A DNA stretch of 64,000 nucleotides from Bryobacteraceae bacterium (GTDB lineage Bacteria; Acidobacteriota; Terriglobia; Bryobacterales; Bryobacteraceae). The notes below the pieces were generated by a model that was not told the origin of the DNA, did no database searches, and was given only the letters and a program-made list of their open reading frames with translations. The position numbers and the translations under genes were made by a program. The stretch's first letter is position 1. Each line of letters starts with the position of its first letter. Shown here one piece after another: positions 8,462 to 16,538 of this stretch. The stretch lies in contig BPGE01000001.1 in assembly GCA_026002875.1 (NCBI GenBank), positions 558,001-622,000 on the forward strand. The letters are read 5' to 3'.

Positions 8462-8491
8462 TACAATCACAGGCATACCTTTCGGGAGGAG
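8462..8491 (+). promoter_or_regulatory. Possible promoter and RBS before the FHA membrane gene
   Basis: The 79-bp gap after the caspase gene contains TACAAT (8462-8467), a fair -10 hexamer, about 32 bp before the start codon, and a GGGAGGAG ribosome binding site (8484-8491). No good -35 element is visible, so this is a weak call. It would separate the FHA/VWA pair from the upstream cassette. Confidence 0.3.
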
Positions 8492-8499
8492 TTCCTGGG

Positions 8500-9444
8500 A
8501 TGAGCCTCTACCAGACGCTCTACTTCATGTCCCTGGCTGGAGGTTTCGCCGGGCTGCTCTCCTGGGGGCTCACCGCTCTTCTGTCAGCCACGGCTCTTTC
8601 CAACCGCCCCGCGCTGGCCGATCTTGCCGCCGCCGCGGTGCTCGGACTGATGATCGGCCTCCTGACGGTGGCGTTCTCGGACAAATGGTCGGGCAACCGG
8701 GTGGTGGGCCGCTACGTGCTGGCCGGAGGGGGAATCGGACTGGCGGCCGGCATTCTCGGGGGTCTGGCCATGATCCCCATCACGCAGAACCTCGGCGATG
8801 GATTTCCGTTCCTGGCCCGGCTGCTGAGCTGGACTCTGGTGGGCAGCCTCATCGGGCTGGGGCTGGGACTGCGGTGGGTGATGGCGAACAAGATGCGCGT
8901 CGTCCACGCCTGCCTTGGCGGGCTGGTGGGCGGCGCGATCGGCGGCTCGCTGTTTCACGTGCTGGGCAGCCGCATCCCCGATCTGACGCAGGCGCTGGGA
9001 TTCGTGCTTGTCGGCGTCGGCATCTGCTTCGGCGTGACGCTGGCCCCCATTCTGCTGCGCGATGGCATCCTGAAGTTCGTCTCGAGCGGCGACGCGCGCG
9101 CGCAGGCCAAGTTCGGCCGCAGCGGAAAGGAGTGGGAGATCCGCCAGGGCGACACGCTGCTGATCGGCTCGCAGTCGCTGGACCTGAACAAAACGGCGTT
9201 CGCGGTGGGCGTGCAGGTGTTCATTCCGGACGCGGCCATCGCGCCGCGCCATGCGATCCTGTTCGGCAAAGACGGGCGCTTCTACATCGCCCGCCACCCG
9301 GACATCAACAATCCGCAGGGGCTCGCGCGTTACGTGCTGCGCGTGCGCGGGCGGACCGTGACGACATCGCAGGAATTGCGGGCTGGCGACGATATCCTGG
9401 TCGGCCGCACGGCCATCAAGTTCCTGACCAAGAAAGAAGGCTGA
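8500..9444 (+). CDS. Polytopic membrane protein with C-terminal FHA domain
   Basis: 314 residues. The first 185 are very hydrophobic, with about six Gly/Leu-rich helices. The rest (about 200-312) looks like an FHA domain: a strand ending LLIGSQSLDLN, then IAPRHAILFGKDGRFYIA and a late DDILVGRTAIKF strand. FHA domains bind phosphothreonine, so this may dock proteins phosphorylated by the kinase upstream. FHA proteins also regulate type VI secretion in Proteobacteria. The VWA gene follows after 20 bp. The canonical FHA serine/asparagine ligands are only partly recognisable, so phosphopeptide binding is not certain. Confidence 0.75.
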   Translation: MSLYQTLYFMSLAGGFAGLLSWGLTALLSATALSNRPALADLAAAAVLGLMIGLLTVAFSDKWSGNRVVGRYVLAGGGIGLAAGILGGLAMIPITQNLGDGFPFLARLLSWTLVGSLIGLGLGLRWVMANKMRVVHACLGGLVGGAIGGSLFHVLGSRIPDLTQALGFVLVGVGICFGVTLAPILLRDGILKFVSSGDARAQAKFGRSGKEWEIRQGDTLLIGSQSLDLNKTAFAVGVQVFIPDAAIAPRHAILFGKDGRFYIARHPDINNPQGLARYVLRVRGRTVTTSQELRAGDDILVGRTAIKFLTKKEG

Positions 9445-9464
9445 CATTGCCAGGAGGAGAGCGC

Positions 9465-10940
9465 ATGAAAACGGGCAGCCTCGGACTCGCCGTGGCGGCG
9501 GTTTTCGCTTTCGCCGCCGCGCCGGCATCCGGCCAGAATCCCGGGCTCGACTTCGCGGAACCGCTCAAACTGGTTTCCTGCGAGCCGGCTTCCACCGTTC
9601 CCTGCTTCCGCATGAAGCTGAATCTGGTGGATGGCGCAGGGCAGCCCTACAACGCGCAGCTGCCGCCTCCGGACAAGCTGGCTTCGCAGATCACCGTAAC
9701 GATGGGCGGGCAGCAGATCACGCCGTTTTACGCCACCGCGGCGGGCGAATCCGTGGCCAAGGTGCGCGGGCGGGCGGCGCTCGTGATCGTCGACATCTCC
9801 GGAAGCATGAAGAAGGTGCTTCCGACAGGCCAGACGAGGTTCGAGGCGGCCAAGATGGCCGTCAAATCGTTTCTGGGCCAGTTCGAGGAAGGCGTGGACC
9901 GCATCGCCGTCGTGCCGTTCGAAAGCCATCTGGTGCGCGAGCGGATCGAATCGGCGGTGTTCGCCCGGACGCGCTCGGCGGCCATCGCGCAGGTCGACGC
10001 ACTGCCGGAGCCGGAGCTGAAGAACAACACGGCGCTGTTTTCCGCCGTCGTGTTCGGCGTCGAAACGCTGCGCAACGCCCTGCCGCGGCTGGAGAAGGAG
10101 ATGGGCGAGACGCCGGAGGCGATGGTGATCGTGCTGACCGACGGCAACAACGAGGTGCTGAAGGGCGACGACCTCGGGCTGCTGGCCGGCCCGGCCGGAA
10201 TGGACGAAGCCTCGCGTTACGCGCGGCAGGCGCCGTTCCCGGTGATCGCGATCGGCTTTGGCGAGCCGGGATCGATCGACGAGGCGGCGCTGCGCCAGAT
10301 CAGCACGAAATACTATCTCGCCTCCGACTATGAAGGGCTGCGGCGGATCTTCACGTTCACGCGCACGTTTCTGAACAACCGTCTGTCGGCCACCTTCTCG
10401 TCTCCCTATCCGGACCGCGCCTCGCTGGCGGGCCAGAACCTGCCGGTGACGGTGGAACTGAAGCTGCCCAACGGGCAGGTGCTGCGATCGCCGGAGGTGC
10501 TGTGGTCGGCGCCGCAGATGGGCGTGCCCGTCTATGCAGGCAAGTGCACGCCGGACGAAATGAAGGCCGTGCTGCAGAATCTGCCCGTGAGCGCGGGGTG
10601 GACATCCATCATCCGCCCTCTGGGTGTTTTCATCGGCCTGGCTTTATTGCTGTTGTTGATGTGGCACTGGGTGCCCCGCCTGATCTGGCCGGAGCAGTTC
10701 ATCGGCGTGATGCCAGGCACGGGGGCGGGCCAGGCCAAGTGGGCTTCGCAGACAAGGATTGTCAACGGCGTCATCGCCGGACGCCCGGCGCCGCCGGGAT
10801 TCCAGAAAGGGCCGGGCGGCGTGGCCATGCCGCCGCGCAGCGCCGGCGACGCGACTGTGGTCAATCCGCAGGCCCATCGCGATTTTTCCCAGACGCGGCT
10901 TGGCAACCGCCAGGGTCCGGGTCCGAGGGAGCCGTTCTAG
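9465..10940 (+). CDS. Exported VWA-domain protein with C-terminal membrane anchor
   Basis: 491 residues. A signal peptide (about 1-23) is followed by a strand-rich segment and a von Willebrand A domain (about 103-315) with an intact MIDAS start, D110-x-S-x-S114. A membrane helix lies near 380-402, with a Pro/Gly-rich tail. MIDAS domains bind ligands through a divalent metal. The start is placed at the ATG preceded by AGGAGG (9452-9457), although the same frame is open further upstream inside the FHA gene. It is the last gene before the hairpin that precedes the secretion system. It may help anchor or sense at the envelope; this is inference. Confidence 0.8.
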   Translation: MKTGSLGLAVAAVFAFAAAPASGQNPGLDFAEPLKLVSCEPASTVPCFRMKLNLVDGAGQPYNAQLPPPDKLASQITVTMGGQQITPFYATAAGESVAKVRGRAALVIVDISGSMKKVLPTGQTRFEAAKMAVKSFLGQFEEGVDRIAVVPFESHLVRERIESAVFARTRSAAIAQVDALPEPELKNNTALFSAVVFGVETLRNALPRLEKEMGETPEAMVIVLTDGNNEVLKGDDLGLLAGPAGMDEASRYARQAPFPVIAIGFGEPGSIDEAALRQISTKYYLASDYEGLRRIFTFTRTFLNNRLSATFSSPYPDRASLAGQNLPVTVELKLPNGQVLRSPEVLWSAPQMGVPVYAGKCTPDEMKAVLQNLPVSAGWTSIIRPLGVFIGLALLLLLMWHWVPRLIWPEQFIGVMPGTGAGQAKWASQTRIVNGVIAGRPAPPGFQKGPGGVAMPPRSAGDATVVNPQAHRDFSQTRLGNRQGPGPREPF

Positions 10941-10964
10941 GACAGCGTTCTCAAGCCGCTGTCC
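10940..10964 (+). terminator. Hairpin after the VWA gene
   Basis: An 8-bp perfect stem (GGACAGCG with CGCTGTCC, loop of nine) starts at the VWA stop codon and is followed by GGGTTGTTGTTT, a T-rich but interrupted tail. It could terminate the signalling operon before tssB at 11017. Confidence 0.5.
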
Positions 10965-11016
10965 GGGTTGTTGTTTGGATGACGACTGACTGGATGTCCA
11001 GAGAGGAGACGATTTC

Positions 11017-11523
11017 ATGCCGCTAGTCAAGGTGATTCGCAAGGGGGTGACGCCCTCGGTGCGAAAGGTGCCCACGTCGACGGCCGCCGTCATGCTGCCC
11101 ATGACCCTGAACCGGGTGGGCAAGGAGGCGGCCTCGGAAAACGAGGAGCTCGTCAAGGTCGAGGACCTGAACGACGCTTTCGCCAAGTTCAAGCCGGAGC
11201 TGAACTTCAAGGCCACGGCAGGCCCTGAGGAGACGGAATTCCGCGCCGAATTCAAGTTCCGCTCGATGAAGGATTTCGATCCGGAAAACCTGCAGAAGAA
11301 GCAGGAATTCCGGGACGAGGAAGGCAACATCACATACGCCCGGAACGACATCGCCGACCTGAAGGCGAACATCGATCTGCTGTACCGTCTGAAGGACCGC
11401 TGGAAGCTGCCGGCCGTGCGCCGGGCCTGGAACAGCGAAGAGCAGCGCGGCGAGATCATCCGCGCCTTGGGCCGGCTGCGCGAAGAATTGCAGAAGGTCG
11501 CCGGGAAGGGAGGGGCTGACTAA
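11017..11523 (+). CDS. tssB: Type VI sheath small subunit TssB (VipA)
   Basis: 168 residues, the usual TssB length. TssB and TssC form the contractile cytoplasmic sheath. Family features are the N-terminal strand region, the segment VEDLNDAFAKFKPELNF, which matches the TssB 'L.ay.P.L.~' region, the FRSMKDFDPENL motif and a helical C-terminus. A GAGAGGAG site precedes the ATG. The stop codon abuts the tssC start (TAAATG). It is the first gene of the injection-system operon, after a hairpin and a 52-bp gap. Confidence 0.93.
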   Translation: MPLVKVIRKGVTPSVRKVPTSTAAVMLPMTLNRVGKEAASENEELVKVEDLNDAFAKFKPELNFKATAGPEETEFRAEFKFRSMKDFDPENLQKKQEFRDEEGNITYARNDIADLKANIDLLYRLKDRWKLPAVRRAWNSEEQRGEIIRALGRLREELQKVAGKGGAD

Positions 11524-12858
11524 ATGGCTGAATTGGTTGAAACCCGCACAACGGCCGAAATCCTCGGCGAAAGCGCCGCGAAGGAGCTGCTGCAGGAGAT
11601 TTTCTCCGACCTCCATCCGGGCTTCATGGACGAGTCGCGCACGATCTCGTCGATCTTCACCCCCCAGTCGGCTGCGGACTTCCTCAAGCAGCTCATGGAC
11701 CTCGAGAACCTGCTGTCGGTCGAGGACTCCTATGAGCAGACGGTGAAGAAGATCCAGCAGCAGATCGACAAGGCGGAGGCGATCCGCGACGAGCTGCTCG
11801 AGAAGCTGTTCGCCCAGATCCGCCCCATCGAGCGCAGCTACCGCCAGATCCAGCTGTTCTTCGAGAACTCGAAGGTGATGGACGGCAAGGTGCGCAAGCC
11901 GGTGGAGCTCTACGTTCTGAACGCCGATGCGAAGGCGATGAAGGACGTCTTCTCGATGAACATCGCCGCGGTGGAGAATTTCGTCCGGAAGAGGAACGAC
12001 AACTTCAATTTCCGCGACGACATCTGCAACCTGGTGGTGCCGGGCATGATCCCGCAGCCGGTCCGCGAGAAATTCGAGGACATCGCCAACATGTGGGGCA
12101 TGCTGCTGATCACGGACGTCGACGACGAGAAGTCGTTCAAGAACCTGGAGCGGAACTTCCTCCCCGGCGGCAAGTACGAATTCATGAAGCGGCCCGAGGA
12201 CCGCGCCGCAGCCGACGTCGTCTGCTCGGGCTACCTGATGGCGAGGCCGAAGCACTGGTTCGAGAAGACGGTCGACGGCGGCGACGACCTGTACGTGCCG
12301 CCCTCGCTGGTCTTCGCCGGAGCGGTGGCGCGCGCCGACGACGGGCAGGGCATGGCCCAGGGTCCGATCGGATCGCGCTTCGGCCAGATCGTGGGCGTGG
12401 AGAAGGTGCGCTTCGAGCCGCTGATCGGCGAGATGGAGCACCTTTCCATGGAGCGCCAGCTCATCCCGATCATCCGCGACGCGGACAACCATCTGTGCTT
12501 CTTCGGCTGCCGCACGCAGGCCGAAGACCCCAACGGCGTGCTGAAGTTCTTCACGAGCTACCGCATCCTGCGCTATCTGGAGCGCTGCTGCCGCCACTAT
12601 CTGCTGCAGGTGGCCGGCCAGGTGCTGACGCGCGACTTCATGGAAGAGAGCATCGAGAAGCCGCTGAAGCGCCTTCTGGACGAGCAGGTGGAGCAGGGCA
12701 CGATCCTCGGCTACGACCTGTTCGTCGACAAGGACTCCAACAAGCGGATGCAGGGCATCTGCGACATCAGCCTGAACGTGATGCCGACAGGCCCGGCCGA
12801 GACCTTCGTTCTGAAGATCGACACGCCGGAATTCGCGAAAGGCGAGCAGAAGCAGTGA
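11524..12858 (+). CDS. tssC: Type VI sheath large subunit TssC (VipB)
   Basis: 444 residues, within the TssC range. It is the large sheath subunit, paired with TssB. An extended N-terminal helix region (TAEILGESAAKELLQEI) precedes a central domain with conserved blocks such as LVVPGMIPQPVREKF and GSRFGQIVGV. Near the C-terminus lies GICDISLNVMPTGPAETFVL, a strand region used in sheath interlocking. It is translated directly after tssB with no gap, consistent with equimolar production. No sign of degradation. Confidence 0.93.
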   Translation: MAELVETRTTAEILGESAAKELLQEIFSDLHPGFMDESRTISSIFTPQSAADFLKQLMDLENLLSVEDSYEQTVKKIQQQIDKAEAIRDELLEKLFAQIRPIERSYRQIQLFFENSKVMDGKVRKPVELYVLNADAKAMKDVFSMNIAAVENFVRKRNDNFNFRDDICNLVVPGMIPQPVREKFEDIANMWGMLLITDVDDEKSFKNLERNFLPGGKYEFMKRPEDRAAADVVCSGYLMARPKHWFEKTVDGGDDLYVPPSLVFAGAVARADDGQGMAQGPIGSRFGQIVGVEKVRFEPLIGEMEHLSMERQLIPIIRDADNHLCFFGCRTQAEDPNGVLKFFTSYRILRYLERCCRHYLLQVAGQVLTRDFMEESIEKPLKRLLDEQVEQGTILGYDLFVDKDSNKRMQGICDISLNVMPTGPAETFVLKIDTPEFAKGEQKQ

Positions 12859-12891
12859 CCGGAATCCGTTATTAAAGGTGGAGCGAATCGG

Positions 12892-13386
12892 GTGAGCGAC
12901 GGACGAGAACACTGGGCCGGCTCGGCCGCGAAAGCCCACGAGAAGACGGGCGGCAACGTCCCTGCGGGCAAGATGCCTATGCCCGCCGGCGGCGACGCCG
13001 CCCGGAAAGCGGAGGCGGAGGGCGACCTCATCAACGAGGCGCACGGCATCCGCACTGTTCCGCGCAGCGAATACCGGCGGTCCATGCAGCTGAACCTGCC
13101 GCGCGCCGTGGGCGCCCGGATGGTTGAGCCGGCGCCTCCGCCGCCCGATCTTTCCCAACGGAAAGCATCCGATTATCTCCCGCCCTCGCTGAAAGCGCAG
13201 CTCATCGCGCAGGGGAAGCTGCCTCCGGAGGAGGCGCCCTCCCCGTCCGCGGACGCGGGCAGCGCAGTGGAAACCGTTTCAGCAGGCGGCGCCCGTCAGG
13301 CCGGGACGGCTCCCGCGCCGGCGGGGCCGCCGCCATCGCTGGCCAGAAGAATTCTTGCAAAACTGTCTGGCCTGTTCGGCAAGTAA
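12892..13386 (+). CDS. Small Pro/Ala-rich protein of unknown function in the T6SS core
   Basis: 164 residues from a GTG start with a GGTGGAG site. I do not recognise a family. The sequence looks largely disordered (many Pro, Ala, Gly). One conserved-looking block (SDYLPPSLKAQLIAQGKLP, about 95-113) and a basic amphipathic C-terminus (ARRILAKLSGLFGK) could be interaction motifs. Between the sheath genes and the tube genes it may be a chaperone, a sheath/tube coupling factor or a substitute for TssA; none of these is shown by sequence. Codon use matches the neighbours. Confidence 0.65.
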   Translation: MSDGREHWAGSAAKAHEKTGGNVPAGKMPMPAGGDAARKAEAEGDLINEAHGIRTVPRSEYRRSMQLNLPRAVGARMVEPAPPPPDLSQRKASDYLPPSLKAQLIAQGKLPPEEAPSPSADAGSAVETVSAGGARQAGTAPAPAGPPPSLARRILAKLSGLFGK

Positions 13387-13404
13387 TGAAGGAGGAAGAG
13401 ATTC

Positions 13405-13887
13405 ATGGCCGCTTCGCCATACCGGTGCACCGTCACCATCGACGGGACCAAGTTCGACGCCGTGTCCACCTCGGTCCGTTTCCACACGGACAAGGACCGC
13501 ACGGGCATGCCGCAGATGGGCAGCCTGAACACGAAGATCCGCGTCATCGCCGATTTTCACGATGACAAGAACCTGCCGTTTTCGGCCCTGAAGAAGTTCT
13601 TCGATCTGGCCAACGTCGTCACGCGCGAGAAGATCAAGGACATCAAGATCGAATACTGGAAGGACGACAGCCACGAGGACGCGCTGGTGAGCTTCGCCTT
13701 CAAGGGCTGGATCAGCCGCTTCGAGACGTCCAATCCGCATCCGCTGGGCCTGGCGGCGCTGCGCACGGAGGAGGAGTTCGCCAACAACCCGGCCACGGCC
13801 TATCCGAGCCTGAACCACGTCCTGGTGCTGGATCTCGAGCCCACGCTCAACCAGGAGAAGTTCAAGGACATCAAGATCAGCAAGTAA
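13405..13887 (+). CDS. hcp: Hcp-like tube protein (TssD), copy 1
   Basis: 160 residues. An Hcp/phage-tail-tube-type beta-barrel protein that forms the inner tube expelled on sheath contraction. The start region (YRCTVTIDGTKFDAVS) and the block FFDLANVVTREKIKDIKIEYWKDDS are shared almost residue for residue with the next gene. Copy 1 carries an extra loop near 110-130 (HPLGLAALRTEEEF) that copy 2 lacks. It is preceded by GGAGGAAGAG. Two tube paralogues suggest either mixed tubes or one being a carrier for effectors. Confidence 0.88.
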   Translation: MAASPYRCTVTIDGTKFDAVSTSVRFHTDKDRTGMPQMGSLNTKIRVIADFHDDKNLPFSALKKFFDLANVVTREKIKDIKIEYWKDDSHEDALVSFAFKGWISRFETSNPHPLGLAALRTEEEFANNPATAYPSLNHVLVLDLEPTLNQEKFKDIKISK

Positions 13888-13920
13888 GAGGCGCGTCAGA
13901 AGGAGCAAGGAGGATCAGCC

Positions 13921-14358
13921 ATGCCGAATCCCTATCGCAGCACCGTCACGATTGACGGAACCAAGTTCGAGGCCGTGAGCACGCAGGTCGTCTTCACGAC
14001 GGACAAAGACAAGGCGGGCATGCCCGAAATGGGCAGCCTGAAGACGCGCATCCGCGTGTGGGCCGATTTCCACGACGACAAGAACCTGCCCTACTCCAGC
14101 CTGCAGAAGTTCTTCGACCTGGCCAACGTCGTCACGCGCGACAAGATCAAGGACATCAAGATCGAGTTCTGGAAGGACGACAGCCACGAGGACGCCCTGT
14201 GCTGCTACAAGTTCAAGGGCTGGATCTCGAATTACGAAGTCTCCAATCCGCCGCTCGAAATGGCCGGGCCGTCGGAAGGGCTCAACCACATGATCGTGAT
14301 GGATCTGGAGCCCGTTCTGAACCAGCAGAACTTCCAGGAGATCACGTTCAGCACCTAG
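13921..14358 (+). CDS. hcp: Hcp-like tube protein (TssD), copy 2
   Basis: 145 residues, roughly two-thirds identical to copy 1 by eye, with the same start (MPNPYRSTVTIDGTKFEAVS) and the DLANVVTRDKIKDIKIEFW block. It lacks the copy-1 insertion. A strong AAGGAGGA site precedes it. The tube gene is followed by a GC-rich hairpin (14386-14401), which could help keep hcp transcripts more abundant than the baseplate genes downstream. Confidence 0.88.
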   Translation: MPNPYRSTVTIDGTKFEAVSTQVVFTTDKDKAGMPEMGSLKTRIRVWADFHDDKNLPYSSLQKFFDLANVVTRDKIKDIKIEFWKDDSHEDALCCYKFKGWISNYEVSNPPLEMAGPSEGLNHMIVMDLEPVLNQQNFQEITFST

Positions 14359-14385
14359 TGTCCCCATGATCCGCGGGGCGTGGCC

Positions 14386-14401
14386 GGCGGCGCCTGCCGC
14401 C
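14386..14401 (+). other. GC-rich hairpin between hcp2 and tssE
   Basis: Perfect 6-bp stem GGCGGC/GCCGCC with a GCCT loop and no T-run. It could act as an RNA stability element or partial attenuator separating abundant tube mRNA from baseplate mRNA. Weak evidence; GC-rich DNA yields such stems by chance. Confidence 0.3.
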
Positions 14402-14408
14402 ACGGGCC

Positions 14409-14792
14409 ATGCCCTGCTGGAAAGGAGAAGGCGCCATTCCTTTCATCGCGTTCCCTCTCCGGCTGGAGAACGGATTCCTGCGCCGCACGGACGAAGCCGA
14501 AGCCGTCCTGCGCTTCATCGAGATGATGGCCCGCACGCCCGCCGGCAGCTGGGCGGGCTGTCCTTCGTTCGGCGTCCGGAATTTCTTCGAGAACATGAGG
14601 CTCCGTCCGGAGGGCCTGCGCCTGGCGGAAAAGGCGATCAACGACACTCTTGCGGATCTCGGCATCAGGCATTACCGGCTGAAGTCGATTCAGAAGGAAG
14701 CGGGGCCGAATCCGGACGTGGATGTGTACTCGCTGACGCTCGTCTCCACCGAGGATCCTTCCATGACGTGGACGTCGCGGCTGGGCGGGTGA
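14409..14792 (+). CDS. tssE: Baseplate wedge protein TssE (gp25-like)
   Basis: 127 residues from the ATG. TssE is the gp25 homologue that links baseplate wedge to sheath. The gp25 fold begins at FIAFPLRLENGFLRR and runs through FIEMMARTPAGSW and SFGVRNFFEN, where the family has the conserved 'T..GeR...p.fG' region. The start is doubtful: the ATG at 14409 has no ribosome binding site, whereas AAAGGAG (14421-14427) stands eight bases before an in-frame ATT at 14436, exactly where gp25 homology begins. Initiation at ATT is therefore possible, giving 118 residues. Confidence 0.85.
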   Translation: MPCWKGEGAIPFIAFPLRLENGFLRRTDEAEAVLRFIEMMARTPAGSWAGCPSFGVRNFFENMRLRPEGLRLAEKAINDTLADLGIRHYRLKSIQKEAGPNPDVDVYSLTLVSTEDPSMTWTSRLGG

Positions 14793-14837
14793 CGCCTCCA
14801 CAATGCTGAAAATTCGAAACCGGTCCGAGCCGATCCA

Positions 14838-16538
14838 ATGCCATACCAGCGCGCCACGGCGATCGAAATCGACAGCAAAATGCGGGAGGATTTCCGCAAA
14901 CGCCTGAAGGAATATGGCGTCAGCGCGGAAACCACCGACCCCGTTCTCGCCGTCCTGTTCCGGACTTTCGCTCAGCAGCTGGAGAACCTCTACAGCGACA
15001 CCGGCCGCATCCGGCTGGCTCTGCTCGACGAGCTGATCGCCGGCCTGGGCATCGAGCCGCGCAAGGCGCGCCCCGCGCAGGCGGTCGTGCGCATTCTGGG
15101 CGCTTCGTCCCCGGTTCACATCGACGCCGGCGCCCTGCTCCGCAGCCAGTCTCCGACAGGAGAGCGGTTCAACTTCAGCACCGACGCTCCGGTCACCGTC
15201 TCCGGCGCGCAGATCGTGTTCGGCGCGGCTTACGAGAAGAACCAGTTACGCGTGCTGCCGGGCGTGGAAATGCCCGAGCAGCTCCTTGCGGCCAGGCCGG
15301 CTCTCGACCCCGTCAAGGTCAACCTCGGACCGAACCCCGCGCTGTTTCTGGCCGTGCAGCCTGCAGGAAAGGAGCATCTCAGCGGCCACAGCGTATATTT
15401 CGATCTCACGCCCGACGCCCGCCCCGTTCAGGAGGCGCTGGCCAGCGAGACCTGGTGCATGGCGGGGCCGCACGGCGAATTTTCGGCCAACGGAATTCTG
15501 CGCCCCCGCCCGGCCAATGCCGGCCTGCGCCGCCTGGAGTGGCTGGTGCGGGCTGCCGCCGCCGGTGCTCCGGAGGAGGTTCAGGACAAGACGCCGCAGC
15601 TGCCGCCGGGCTTCTACGCCGGCCGCGTGTTCCTGCTGCCTGCGATTCCTCCCGAACGGCAGTTCGTCTGCGCGGTCCCGCGCGGTCTGGAGCCGCCGCT
15701 GGGCCGCATCTTCGGGCGCGAGGCCCAGCACCTGTTCTCCCAGCCGCGGGTCTGGATCAAGATCACGTTCCCGCGCGACATCCCGCCGCTGCACACGGCC
15801 GTCGGCGGCGTGTTCCTGCATGCCATCACGGCGTCCAACGTCGAGTGCTTCAACCAGACGATCGTCTTCGAGAAACACGGCACGTCGATTCCCATCAGCC
15901 GGGAGGGCGGCACGGACTGGCAGCTGGTGTCGCCCCTGTCGCTGATCGGCGAAAATGACACGCCCTACCTCGACGAGATGGCGCCGTCGACCGACCCGAA
16001 CGTGGGCCGCTATGCCATCCGCAACGGCCGCATCGAGATCACTCCGGCTCGCTGGCCCGACGGACGTCCGCAATCGCAGGTCAACGTGCGCGTCTGGATC
16101 AGCGCCGGCGAAGCGGCCAACCAGGTCGGCCCCGGCATGATCACGTCGATCGAGCTCAAAGGCACCGGCTCTTCGCTGCGCGTGCTGAATCCGACGTCCG
16201 CGGCTGGCGGCACCAGCAGCGAGTCGTTCGCCACGGCCCAGGAGCGGTTCTCCGCGGCGCTGCTGTCGCGCGACCGCGTGGTGACGCGCGCCGACCTGCT
16301 GGCCGTCGTGCGCGCCTTCGACCGGCGCATCCGGGACGCGCGCGTGTCGTCCGCCGTCGAGCGCGTCGGCGGCGCGCTGCGCCGCGTCGAGCGTGTCACC
16401 GTCTCGCTCGACCGCGAGGACTTCACCGATCCGGAACTCGAAGCCTCCTATCTGCGCGACGAGCTGCAGTCTCTGCTCGCCTCGCGCTTCCTGCATGACA
16501 TCGACCTGAGCGTGCGCACGGAGTGGGTGGAGCCATGA
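14838..16538 (+). CDS. tssF: Baseplate protein TssF-like (VasA/ImpG, gp6/J-like)
   Basis: 566 residues. The N-terminus (DSKMREDFRKRLKEYGVSAE, then DPVLAVLFRTFAQQLENLY) and the ALLDELIAGLGI segment match the start of TssF proteins. The C-terminal third (DRVVTRADLLAVVRAFDRRI, then a valine-rich strand and LLASRFLHDIDL) resembles baseplate J/gp6 domains. It would form the wedge with TssG and TssE. The stop overlaps the tssG start by 4 bp (ATGA), the normal tssF-tssG pairing. Divergence from proteobacterial TssF makes the exact family call less firm than the role. Confidence 0.8.
   Translation: MPYQRATAIEIDSKMREDFRKRLKEYGVSAETTDPVLAVLFRTFAQQLENLYSDTGRIRLALLDELIAGLGIEPRKARPAQAVVRILGASSPVHIDAGALLRSQSPTGERFNFSTDAPVTVSGAQIVFGAAYEKNQLRVLPGVEMPEQLLAARPALDPVKVNLGPNPALFLAVQPAGKEHLSGHSVYFDLTPDARPVQEALASETWCMAGPHGEFSANGILRPRPANAGLRRLEWLVRAAAAGAPEEVQDKTPQLPPGFYAGRVFLLPAIPPERQFVCAVPRGLEPPLGRIFGREAQHLFSQPRVWIKITFPRDIPPLHTAVGGVFLHAITASNVECFNQTIVFEKHGTSIPISREGGTDWQLVSPLSLIGENDTPYLDEMAPSTDPNVGRYAIRNGRIEITPARWPDGRPQSQVNVRVWISAGEAANQVGPGMITSIELKGTGSSLRVLNPTSAAGGTSSESFATAQERFSAALLSRDRVVTRADLLAVVRAFDRRIRDARVSSAVERVGGALRRVERVTVSLDREDFTDPELEASYLRDELQSLLASRFLHDIDLSVRTEWVEP

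Noticed and set aside
5367-8462. A very long open frame on the minus strand opposite the DUF4384 and caspase genes
   Set aside because: It is antisense to genes with clear domains, has no ribosome binding site and a composition (Arg, Ala, Leu, His) typical of reverse frames in GC-rich DNA.
13405-14358. The two Hcp genes as an assembly duplication
   Set aside because: They differ by a loop and by many substitutions and have distinct flanks and ribosome sites.
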